From Haemophilus influenzae (GTDB lineage Bacteria; Pseudomonadota; Gammaproteobacteria; Enterobacterales; Pasteurellaceae), in NCBI RefSeq assembly GCF_019703545.1, contig NZ_AP018771.1:248001-312000 (forward strand): 64,000 nucleotides of DNA, read 5' to 3'. Positions within the stretch are counted from its first letter, which is position 1; each line of letters begins with the position of its first letter. The notes under the pieces are model-generated. The model made no database searches. It was given only the letters and a program-made list of their open reading frames with translations, and was not told where the DNA came from. Of this stretch, positions 56,456 to 64,000 are shown piece by piece. The translations under genes were made by a program, and so were the position numbers.

Positions 56456-57310
56456 TTAAATATCATTACCCTGTCTAAATTCTGGTTTAAATAATTCTTC
56501 TAGTTGCCCAAAATGGAGCATTAAATCTTGCTCTCCTGCTGCGTAAGGGGCAATTTCATAAACATCATAAATAAAATGTACACCTTTTGAATCTAAGTAA
56601 ATATTGTTCGATAAATTAAAACTATCGGCTTCAATAATAGGTTCATATTCCTTATTGCTATTATTATATTGTTCCCATAAAAGCGTTTTTACTTTCGGTA
56701 AATCTTTTTCATTAAATAAATCATTTAATGTCAAAATATGGCGTGTAGTTAGATCAATTGTGAAATAGCGATTACCTTCAATACCGTGCGCACCACCTTC
56801 ATAGTCATAAAAACTAATCGCAAAGGTTGCAAGTTTTTCTTTTTGCCCGATAAAATTTGTCCATATAGAATGAGAAATTCCAAAAGATGGTGTTTCTTTT
56901 GCCTCTTTTTTGTCTTCCTCAAAAGCGGTTTGATAACGTGCTACAAATTGTTCACGAGAAATATTTTTCATTTCTTCGTTTTCAGTCAATTTTTTCCACA
57001 ATAGATCATTAAGCCAATCAATATTGGTTTTTATTGTTGAAATTGAATACTCAATTTTGGTTTCTTCAGGCTGGTAATCTTCTTTCGATTTAGGATGTTT
57101 AATAATTTCAGATTGATTAAATATTTCATCATTTTCCACAAAAATTGCTGGGACTGTTTTTTCTATTTGCTCTTTTAATTTGGTATTTTCAGCACTGAGT
57201 TGTGCTACCGTTTGATTTAGTTGTTTTATTTTTGCTTCAGTATCTTTATCTTGGCAGCCTGTGAGCAAGATGACAGAACTAATTAATGCAGCAACGAGCG
57301 TTTTTTTCAT
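56456..57310 (-). CDS. Lipoprotein with DUF3298/RsiV-like domain
   Basis: A 284-residue predicted lipoprotein: signal MKKTLVAALISSVILLTGC gives lipidation at C19. A short coiled coil follows (about residues 26-51, KIKQLNQTVAQLSAENTKLK). The C-terminal half resembles the DUF3298/RsiV-type domain, with the typical YDYEGGAHGIEG block (GGAHG at 172-176) and a following LTLNDLF. In other bacteria this fold occurs in anti-sigma RsiV (lysozyme binding) and PdaC; here neither a sigma factor nor a deacetylase domain is adjacent. It lies downstream of selB on the same strand by 18 bases, so it may be co-transcribed. Function unknown. Confidence 0.8.
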   Translation of the reverse strand: MKKTLVAALISSVILLTGCQDKDTEAKIKQLNQTVAQLSAENTKLKEQIEKTVPAIFVENDEIFNQSEIIKHPKSKEDYQPEETKIEYSISTIKTNIDWLNDLLWKKLTENEEMKNISREQFVARYQTAFEEDKKEAKETPSFGISHSIWTNFIGQKEKLATFAISFYDYEGGAHGIEGNRYFTIDLTTRHILTLNDLFNEKDLPKVKTLLWEQYNNSNKEYEPIIEADSFNLSNNIYLDSKGVHFIYDVYEIAPYAAGEQDLMLHFGQLEELFKPEFRQGNDI

Positions 57311-57328
57311 ACTTTTTTCCTTTTTAAA

Positions 57329-59188
57329 TCATAAATCAAAAACATTTTTATCGCGTAGAATATGGTCATTGCCTTTGCGACGTAAAAACCCCATTCGGTC
57401 GAAATATTCCATTAGTTGAACGGTAAGTTTGCGTCCGAAATTCAATTTATCACGTACTTCATTTACGGAAACTTTTCCTTGTTCTTCTGCAATTTGCTTG
57501 ATGAGCCTTGCATAAACATAGATGGTTTCAGTTAAGAAAAATCTATCTTTCACGATTGGCGTGAGGTAACCCAGTTTTCCCGCTTTATACATAAAATTAC
57601 GCATAATTGATTCATCAATAGCGAGTGCATTTGCCATATCTCGCACCCAAATTGCTTGACCGTTTGTTTTTTCAAATTCATTCAACACATCCACCCAACG
57701 TTTTTGTTCTTCTTGGCTAAATTGGATTTTATGTTCGGGTAAGTGAAGCCAACCTCGAGTTTGCTGTAATCTTCCCTCTTCTAACATTTCATCAATAAAA
57801 TGATTGATCAAGTTTTCAGGCTGGTTTAAGGCAGTCATTCGATATAATCTGGCTTTGCTTACACCAAGCTGATCATTATGTTGCTCGTGATAAGTATTAA
57901 GTGCGGTTAAAATTTGCTGTGTTTTTTCTTGTATGTAATTAGTATTAAAACACCAATCTTGATAACGTACGGCGTCCCGCTCGGCGAGTGCTTTATCTAA
58001 TTGCAAGGAAGTCAGTTGTTCCGTCCACATTAATTGGCGTGCTGTTGTCGCATTATGTAGAAGGGTAAGTGCAATGCGTTGCGAAGCATTCTCTGCCAAT
58101 GCTAAATTGGCTAAAAAATTTAACCGCACTTCAGTACGTTTATGACGTTTTGGCGAGTTAATTTCCAATACTTGTGCGCCAGCAATTAAGGTTTTTGTAT
58201 CGCCACTGCGTAAAATAAGTTTGTCTCCGAAAGCCAAGAATAATGGTGAATCTAATATGATTTCAGCTAAAGTGCGGTCATTTTTTGCGGCATTTTTTCC
58301 TTGTAATAAGGTGAGTTTACCCGTAGTGCGACTCGCGCCGTGATAAATATGCACAGGTTGGCTTTCATTTAATGGTATTTCAGCCAAAATTTGTACACTG
58401 ATGCGATCTGTTGGTGGAAGTGGCTCATTCTGCAATAACCAATCGCCTCGTTTCATTGGTGTGCGGTCTAAATCAGCATTTAAATTTAACGCTAAACGTT
58501 GCCCTGCAATACCTTGTTCGCTTGATGTATTTTGTGCGTGAATCGCTTTTATACGAATTTTCTGTCCAGTGGAAAGGTAAATTTCATCGTTTACTTTCAC
58601 TGTTCCTGAAAAGGCTGTGCCTGTCACGACGGTACCCGCCCCTTTTACGTTGAATACTCGGTCTATTGCGTAACGGAACGGTTTCTGGGTATCAGCTAAT
58701 TCAGGTAGACTAGCTAAGTAATGACGTAATTCACTGATGCCTTGTCCCGTTTCTGCTGAGGTAACGAAGTAGTTAGCATCGCGTAAAAAACTGTAATCTT
58801 GTTTAATTGCTTGGATTAACGATTCAATTTGCTCTGAATTTGTACGATCTGCTTTTGTGATGACAACAATAATTTCGTGGAATTGAAGTTGGCGTAAGAT
58901 TGCTAAATGTTCTTTTGTTTGCGTTGCAACGCCTTCATCGGCAGCGACAATTAACATTGCATAATGCACACCACCTAAGCCTGCCTGCATATTTGATAAG
59001 AATTTTTCGTGTCCCGGCACATCAATAAAGCCAAGCACTTTATTTTCTAACGGCAGATAGGCATACCCCAAATCAATGGTCATGCCGCGTTTTTTTTCTT
59101 CTGGTAAATGGGCGGTACTTTTGCCAGTTAATGCTTTTAATAATGCTGTTTTGCCGTGATCAACGTGACCTGAAGTAACAATAATCAT
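57329..59188 (-). CDS. selB: Selenocysteine-specific elongation factor SelB
   Basis: SelB delivers selenocysteyl-tRNA to the ribosome at UGA when a SECIS hairpin is present. The 619-residue protein has G1 [11 protein letters not shown]3 DVPGHEKF, G4 ITKAD, elongation-factor domains II-III, and a C-terminal half of winged-helix repeats that bind the mRNA hairpin ([31 protein letters not shown]). It overlaps the end of selA by four bases (ATGA), giving coupled translation. Confidence 0.97.
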   Translation of the reverse strand: MIIVTSGHVDHGKTALLKALTGKSTAHLPEEKKRGMTIDLGYAYLPLENKVLGFIDVPGHEKFLSNMQAGLGGVHYAMLIVAADEGVATQTKEHLAILRQLQFHEIIVVITKADRTNSEQIESLIQAIKQDYSFLRDANYFVTSAETGQGISELRHYLASLPELADTQKPFRYAIDRVFNVKGAGTVVTGTAFSGTVKVNDEIYLSTGQKIRIKAIHAQNTSSEQGIAGQRLALNLNADLDRTPMKRGDWLLQNEPLPPTDRISVQILAEIPLNESQPVHIYHGASRTTGKLTLLQGKNAAKNDRTLAEIILDSPLFLAFGDKLILRSGDTKTLIAGAQVLEINSPKRHKRTEVRLNFLANLALAENASQRIALTLLHNATTARQLMWTEQLTSLQLDKALAERDAVRYQDWCFNTNYIQEKTQQILTALNTYHEQHNDQLGVSKARLYRMTALNQPENLINHFIDEMLEEGRLQQTRGWLHLPEHKIQFSQEEQKRWVDVLNEFEKTNGQAIWVRDMANALAIDESIMRNFMYKAGKLGYLTPIVKDRFFLTETIYVYARLIKQIAEEQGKVSVNEVRDKLNFGRKLTVQLMEYFDRMGFLRRKGNDHILRDKNVFDL

Positions 59189-60570
59189 AGTTCATCCAAT
59201 GTATTTAATAATGTTTCAATATCCGCAAGGCTACGTAAATCTAGCCAAATTTTTCCGTTTTCCATTCGCCCAATAATAGGTTGAGAAAGTTGTTTAAAGC
59301 GAGCTGAAAGTGCGGAAAGTTTTACGTTTGTTTTTTCTGCAATAGTGACAGCCACAGAAGGGATTCTTTCCATTGGTTGTGAGCCACTACCGATTTGTGC
59401 TTGGCTAGCTTCAATTTGAATCTCAAATTGTGAATTTAAGCGAAATTCTAACCGCTCTTTTAGACGCATAGCATTTATTTTGAGTTGTTCTAATGGTTGC
59501 GTGAGTAATCGCAAAGTCGGTAATTTTTCAGTTAATTTTTCAGGATTTAAATATAAACGTAATGTGGCTTCTAAGCCTGATAAAATAACTTTATCGCAAC
59601 GTAATGCACGCTTGAGAGGATGTGCTTGTAATTGTTCGATCCATTCTTTTTTACCCACAATAATGCCTGCTTGCACGCCACTAAGCAATTTATCGCCAGA
59701 GAAAGAGACCAAATCCACACCTTGTGCGACTTTTTCTTGCACGGTCGGTTCTTTTGGCAAGCCATATTGGCTTAAATCAACTAATGCGCCGCTGCCTAAA
59801 TCAGTTACTACGGGTACATTCATTTCTTGACCTAGTTCCGCAAGCTCTTCTTCTGAAACTGAAGAGGTAAAACCACAAATTTGATAATTGCTGCTATGCA
59901 CTTTCATTAAAAAAGCCGTATTTTCAGTGATAGCATTACGATAATCTTTCAGATGGGTACGATTAGTGGTGCCCACTTCCACTAAATGGCATCCAGCTTG
60001 TTCCATAATATCTGGAATACGAAATGCACCGCCGATTTCAATTAATTCGCCACGAGAAATGATAACCTCTTTGCCTTGAGCAAAGGTTGCCAGCATTAAC
60101 AATACCGCAGCAGCGTTGTTATTCACTATACAGGCAGCTTCAGCACCTGTGAGTTTGCATAATAATTCACTGATGTAATTATCGCGATGACTACGCTTAC
60201 CTTCATCTAAATCATATTCAAGCGAAACATTTTTTTGCATCACAGAAAGCGCTGCTTGTTGTGCTGCTTCAGACCAAAGTGCCCGCCCAAGATTTGTGTG
60301 CAATACCGTACCTGTCAGATTATGCACCGCTTTGATTTGTACTTGGTTTTGTTTTTGTAGGCGAGAATGAATTTCTACAAAAGTGCGGTCAAAATTAGAA
60401 AAATATTCAGGAAGTTGATTGTTTTTTTTTATAAATTGACGAGCTTGGGTTAATAATTCTCGACATATTGCCACGACTGCAGTGTGACCAAATTCGGTAA
60501 TGAGTTGTAAGCCTTGAGGTGTTTTGAGAATTTTATCAACGGAAGGAAGTTGTTGAAAAAGTGCGGTCAT
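59185..60570 (-). CDS. selA: L-seryl-tRNA(Sec) selenium transferase SelA
   Basis: SelA converts Ser-tRNA(Sec) to Sec-tRNA(Sec) using selenophosphate. The 461-residue PLP enzyme has the lysine-containing motif [18 protein letters not shown] (lysine near residue 295), [12 protein letters not shown] and [16 protein letters not shown]. An uptake core lies at the start, encoding MTAL. It forms an operon with selB, and its tRNA gene selC lies 70 bases upstream on the opposite strand. Confidence 0.97.
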   Translation of the reverse strand: MTALFQQLPSVDKILKTPQGLQLITEFGHTAVVAICRELLTQARQFIKKNNQLPEYFSNFDRTFVEIHSRLQKQNQVQIKAVHNLTGTVLHTNLGRALWSEAAQQAALSVMQKNVSLEYDLDEGKRSHRDNYISELLCKLTGAEAACIVNNNAAAVLLMLATFAQGKEVIISRGELIEIGGAFRIPDIMEQAGCHLVEVGTTNRTHLKDYRNAITENTAFLMKVHSSNYQICGFTSSVSEEELAELGQEMNVPVVTDLGSGALVDLSQYGLPKEPTVQEKVAQGVDLVSFSGDKLLSGVQAGIIVGKKEWIEQLQAHPLKRALRCDKVILSGLEATLRLYLNPEKLTEKLPTLRLLTQPLEQLKINAMRLKERLEFRLNSQFEIQIEASQAQIGSGSQPMERIPSVAVTIAEKTNVKLSALSARFKQLSQPIIGRMENGKIWLDLRSLADIETLLNTLDEL

Positions 60571-60640
60571 TTTTGAATCCGTTTAAAATAACGTTGAATT
60601 GCCGATTAATTTACGCTAAAGTGACCGCAATTTCAACCAC

Positions 60641-60735
60641 GGAGGGGCGTCATCTCCGGTGAGGTGGCAGGATTTCAAATCCTGTTGAGGACGCCAGCGT
60701 TCTTGGGTGGGTTCAACTCCCATTCCCCTCCGCCA
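60641..60735 (+). tRNA. selC: Selenocysteine tRNA (TCA)
   Basis: The 95-base gene begins GGAGGGGCGTCATCTCCGG and ends CCCCTCCGCCA. The anticodon loop TTTCAAA gives TCA, read at UGA. An 8-bp acceptor stem, long variable arm (GAGGACGC...GTTCTTGG), extended D stem and encoded CCA match bacterial tRNA-Sec. It is divergent from selA. Confidence 0.96.
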
Positions 60736-60862
60736 ATCCATATAAACCTGCATAAATCCACGTAAACAATCCACCAGTAAAATCCAGTGTACACACCTCT
60801 TTATTATGCGTATGGTGGATAAAGCACCTCAAGCCTTTGAACTTATCGCTGGGATATAATAT
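60736..60862. other. Intergenic scar between selC and mutS
   Basis: The 127 bases hold no intact gene. A short frame from about 60807 reads MRMVDKAPQAFELIAGI before a stop, and imperfect ATAAA-C-GC/ATAAATCCACG repeats follow the tRNA 3' end. tRNA-Sec is a known integration site, so this might be the relic of an integrase gene and att site; the evidence is weak. Confidence 0.3.
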
Positions 60863-63448
60863 TTACCCCACCATTTTCTTTAACTGATACAAATACGCCA
60901 AGGCTTGTTTAGGGCTTAAATCATCGGGATCAAGTTTTTCGATTGTCTCTCTTAGTGCATCCGTTTCTTGTTCAAACAATAATTCGCCCTGATTGTGATT
61001 GGCTTCACGCAACGCTTGAATTTGCTGATCGGCTGAATGGCTGGAGTTTTTTTCTAATTGTGTCAATTTCTGTTTTGCCAGTTTAATAACAGATTGTGGC
61101 ACGCCTGCCAAAGCTGCGACCGCCAAACCATAACTTTTACTTGCTGCGCCATCTTGTACGGCGTGCATAAAGGCGATGGAGTTGTTATGCTCAAGGGCAT
61201 CTAAATGAATATTGGCAATACCATCTAGCTGTTCCGGTAATGCGGTTAATTCAAAATAATGGGTGGCAAATAATGTAAGCGAGCGGATTTTTTTGGCTAA
61301 CCATTCAGCACAAGCCCAAGCTAAGGATAAGCCATCATAAGTGGATGTGCCACGACCGATTTCATCAATAAGCACGAGACTTTGTGCAGTAGCTTGATGA
61401 AGAATATTTGCCATTTCGGTCATTTCCACCATAAAGGTTGAACGCCCTGAAGCTAAATCATCAGACGCACCAATTCGAGTAAAAATACGATCAATCGGCC
61501 CAATTCGCGAGCTGTCTGCTGGCACAAAACTGCCGATATACGCCAGCAATGTAATTAATGCGGTTTGGCGCATATAAGTACTTTTACCACCCATATTTGG
61601 CCCAGTGATAATTAACAAATGACGGTTGTGATTGAGCTCCACTGGGTTGGCGATGAAAGGATCTTTCAATACTTGTTCCACAACAGGATGGCGACCATTT
61701 TCAATTTTCACACTCACTTCATCACAGAATGTTGGCATAACGTAATTGAGGGTATTTGCGCGCTCGGCAAGATTGACCAATACATCCAATTCAGAAAGTG
61801 CAAGGCTAGCCAGCTGTAACGCACCTAAGTGCGGTAATAATAAATCAAACAATTCATCATAAAGCTGCTTTTCTAATGCTAACGCTGCACCTTTCGATTT
61901 AAGTACTTTGTCTTCATATTCTTTGAGCTCAGGAATAATGTAACGCTCTGCATTTTTCAAGGTTTGGCGACGTACATAATGAATGGGTGCTTTATGCGCT
62001 TGGCCTTGGCTAATTTGAATGTAATAACCATGCACTGCATTAAAACCGATTTTTAAGGTGTCAATGCCAGTGTTTTCACGTTCTCTTTTTTCTAGGTTTT
62101 CCAAATATTGCGTTGCACCATCAGACAGCATACGCCATTCGTCTAATTCGGTATTATAGCCTTCAGCAATCACGCCACCATCCCGAATTAAAAGCGGAGG
62201 CGTTTCAATCAATGCACGTTGCAATAAATCACATTGCTCACTGAAATCGGCAATTTGGCTGAAAAGTGCGGTTAAAAATGGCGATGTTTTTTGTTGCACA
62301 ATCGTGCGTAATGCAGGAATTTGTTCTAAGGCTGTGCGTAAGCGAGTGAGATCGCGAGGACGCGCTGAACGCAGAGCCACACGCGCTAAAATACGTTCCA
62401 TATCGCCGACTAATTGCAAATAAGGTTGGAGTTCATCGACTAAATCAAAATTCAGAATTTCCGCAATCGCTTGTTGGCGTTGTTTTAATTTTTCCACATC
62501 ACGAATAGGCTGATGAATCCAACGTTTCAGCAAACGACTGCCCATTGGCGTAACGCATTTATCCAAGACAGAGGCTAACGTATTTTCTGTGCCACCCGCA
62601 AGATTTTGCGTCAATTCAAGATTTCTGCGCGTGGCGGCATCTAACTGAATGCAGTCTTGGTTTTGAATTAAGCTAATGCTTTGAATATGGGGTAATGCGG
62701 TACGTTGGGTTTCTTTTGCATATTGCAATAAACAACCTGCCGCACTTAAGCCGAGAGGGGATTTTTCTACACCAAAGGCGCGTAAATCTTTTGTGCCAAA
62801 TTGACGATTTAATAACGTAATGGCAGTGCTAAGTTCAAATTCCCAAATCGGGCGACGGCGTAATCCTTTGCAATGTTCAATCGCAGCCATTTCGTTAAAT
62901 TCTTCACAATACAGCAATTCCACAGGTGCAATACGTTGCAATTCCGCACGCAATGTTTCTTTATCTGTAGGTTCACAAAGCTGAAAACGCCCAGAAGTCA
63001 TATCTAAAGTGGCTAATCCAAATTTTTCTTTTTCTTGATATACCGCAGCAATCAGATTGTCTTGGCGTTCAGGCAAAAGTGCTTCATCGCTTACTGTACC
63101 AGGTGTAACAATTCGCACAATTTGGCGTTCCAGTGGTCCTTTGCTTGTGGCAGGATCGCCAATTTGTTCGCAAATCGCCACAGATTCGCCTAACTGCACT
63201 AATTTTGCTAAATAACCTTCCACTGCGTGATAAGGCATTCCTGCCATTGGAATGGGCTGTCCTGCAGATTGCCCTCGTTTCGTTAAAGAAATATCCAACA
63301 ATGCCGCCGCTTTTTTCGCATCGTCATAAAACAACTCGTAAAAATCCCCCATGCGATAAAACAACAAAATATCTGGATTCTCCGCTTTGAGTTTTAGATA
63401 TTGTTGCATCATTGGCGTATGTTGTTGGAAGTTTTCTTCGGAAATCAT
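60863..63448 (-). CDS. mutS: DNA mismatch repair protein MutS
   Basis: MutS recognises mismatches and starts methyl-directed repair. The 861-residue protein has the mismatch-wedging F36-Y-E38 motif in [14 protein letters not shown], connector and lever domains, Walker A (GPNMGGKST, near residue 615), the signature [19 protein letters not shown], and [11 protein letters not shown]-terminal region ([12 protein letters not shown]...) likely supports tetramerisation. It starts [17 protein letters not shown], the normal length. Confidence 0.98.
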   Translation of the reverse strand: MISEENFQQHTPMMQQYLKLKAENPDILLFYRMGDFYELFYDDAKKAAALLDISLTKRGQSAGQPIPMAGMPYHAVEGYLAKLVQLGESVAICEQIGDPATSKGPLERQIVRIVTPGTVSDEALLPERQDNLIAAVYQEKEKFGLATLDMTSGRFQLCEPTDKETLRAELQRIAPVELLYCEEFNEMAAIEHCKGLRRRPIWEFELSTAITLLNRQFGTKDLRAFGVEKSPLGLSAAGCLLQYAKETQRTALPHIQSISLIQNQDCIQLDAATRRNLELTQNLAGGTENTLASVLDKCVTPMGSRLLKRWIHQPIRDVEKLKQRQQAIAEILNFDLVDELQPYLQLVGDMERILARVALRSARPRDLTRLRTALEQIPALRTIVQQKTSPFLTALFSQIADFSEQCDLLQRALIETPPLLIRDGGVIAEGYNTELDEWRMLSDGATQYLENLEKRERENTGIDTLKIGFNAVHGYYIQISQGQAHKAPIHYVRRQTLKNAERYIIPELKEYEDKVLKSKGAALALEKQLYDELFDLLLPHLGALQLASLALSELDVLVNLAERANTLNYVMPTFCDEVSVKIENGRHPVVEQVLKDPFIANPVELNHNRHLLIITGPNMGGKSTYMRQTALITLLAYIGSFVPADSSRIGPIDRIFTRIGASDDLASGRSTFMVEMTEMANILHQATAQSLVLIDEIGRGTSTYDGLSLAWACAEWLAKKIRSLTLFATHYFELTALPEQLDGIANIHLDALEHNNSIAFMHAVQDGAASKSYGLAVAALAGVPQSVIKLAKQKLTQLEKNSSHSADQQIQALREANHNQGELLFEQETDALRETIEKLDPDDLSPKQALAYLYQLKKMVG

Positions 63449-63531
63449 CTAATTACCTGCTTTGAAACTGAATAAAGATAGGTTTTGTGGCAGCTATTTT
63501 AGGTGCCGAAAGGGGAAAAAGCTAGATAAAA

Positions 63532-63572
63532 AAAGTGCGGTAAAAATTTGTTGAGATTTTTTACCGCACTTT
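63532..63572. terminator. Inverted uptake-signal terminator after the permease gene
   Basis: AAAGTGCGGTAAAAA and TTTTTACCGCACTTT form a perfect long stem between the permease stop and mutS start; both arms carry the perfect core. Confidence 0.88.
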
Positions 63573-63582
63573 CAGTTGATAT

Positions 63583-64000
63583 TTATCCTTTAAAGACAGG
63601 CAAATAGTCAAACATTGCTAGAAAATGGAAAATAGCCACAAAAACACCAAATAATACAATGAAGATTATTAAGCCATTTCCACCAAAAACTCGGAATGTT
63701 GTTGCTGCTGCTGCATTTATTTTGCGAGATTTATAAGCAAGAAGTGCTGGAATTATGCAAGTCCAAATTGTCGCTACTGCACCGGCATATCCAATGGCTT
63801 TTAAGAAACCCAATGGAAATAAAATTGACATAATTAGTGGAGGTAGGAAAGTCACAGCCCATGACTTTGTTCGTCCAATTTTGCTATTATCAAATTTGAA
63901 GAAATCAGCGAGATAATCGAATACGCCTAATCCTACGCCAATAAAAGATGACAAAATTGCGGCGATAGAAAAGGCATTAATCATTTGTTTAACCGTGTTA
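63583..64000 (-). CDS. TyrP-like aromatic amino-acid permease, C-terminal part (5' end beyond window)
   Basis: The frame is open to the window edge and includes 138 residues ending at 63583. The visible part has about four membrane segments and matches the end of the hydroxy/aromatic amino-acid permease (HAAAP) family. The match to E. coli TyrP is close: FIGVGLGVFDYLADFF, RTKSWAVTFLPPLIMSILFP, GFLKAIGYAGAVATIWTCIIP. The likely substrate is tyrosine or tryptophan by H+ symport. A methionine at 63984 is internal, since the frame continues upstream (NTVKQ). Confidence 0.88.
   Translation of the reverse strand, partial: NTVKQMINAFSIAAILSSFIGVGLGVFDYLADFFKFDNSKIGRTKSWAVTFLPPLIMSILFPLGFLKAIGYAGAVATIWTCIIPALLAYKSRKINAAAATTFRVFGGNGLIIFIVLFGVFVAIFHFLAMFDYLPVFKG

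Noticed and set aside
63583..63984. Permease fragment read as a complete 133-residue protein
   Set aside because: The frame stays open upstream of the methionine to the window edge and the sequence matches only the C-terminal third of the family, so it is a partial gene.

Overview
The window is chromosomal DNA from a Pasteurellaceae bacterium, almost certainly Haemophilus influenzae. The evidence is low-GC coding sequence, the Haemophilus uptake signal core AAGTGCGGT (reverse ACCGCACTT) recurring on both strands throughout, gene order typical of that species, and a haemoglobin-haptoglobin receptor gene carrying CCAA tetranucleotide repeats. Gene names come from recalled family sequences and visible motifs; no database search was run.

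Layout: 1-12.6 kb holds the 5' part of purL (with a PurR operator), a decayed yagU-like pseudogene, tpx, dapF, lexA with two SOS boxes, plsB, ndh, dcuB, ansB with a CRP-like site, a rhodanese-like membrane protein and secB. 12.5-24 kb holds a small insertion-sequence scar, a phosphohexomutase, dnaE, ilvA, ilvD, a shrunken ilvG-ilvM remnant, and an NSS amino-acid transporter with a 31-residue MetS-type partner. 24-36.9 kb is rich in envelope genes (lpxH, plsC, ftsP, lptD, lptM) together with proS, recQ, cyaY, lysA, narP, a DUF2489 gene and yihI. 36.9-42.9 kb is a complete rRNA operon on the minus strand (16S, tRNA-Ile, tRNA-Ala, 23S, 5S) with promoter, boxA sites and terminator; its 23S gene carries an intervening sequence in helix 45. 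42.9-52.2 kb holds trkH, yigZ, tusA, htpX, ridA, mlaA, secE-nusG and tig-clpP-clpX. 52.4-64 kb is the more accessory end: the phase-variable hgp receptor, a DinJ/YafQ-type toxin-antitoxin pair, a DUF3298-like lipoprotein, the complete selenocysteine set selC-selA-selB, mutS and the 3' end of a tyrP-like permease.

Links between genes: lptD, its probable maturation partner lptM, lpxH and mlaA all serve outer-membrane lipid and LPS balance. ansB and dcuB lie head to tail and fit anaerobic use of asparagine and C4-dicarboxylates, with narP as a nitrate/nitrite regulator elsewhere in the window. dapF and lysA are the last two steps of lysine synthesis but lie 30 kb apart; lysA occupies the place beside lptM/cyaY that dapF has in E. 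coli. ilvD and ilvA are intact while the adjacent acetolactate synthase II is reduced to a 130-codon composite. selA, selB and selC together give a self-contained selenocysteine decoding module.

I found no wholly new system. The most notable items are the in-frame contingency repeat, the rRNA intervening sequence, the in-frame ilvG-ilvM relic, genes too small for routine ORF calling (metS, lptM), and the placement of uptake signals in terminators and in signal-peptide codons.
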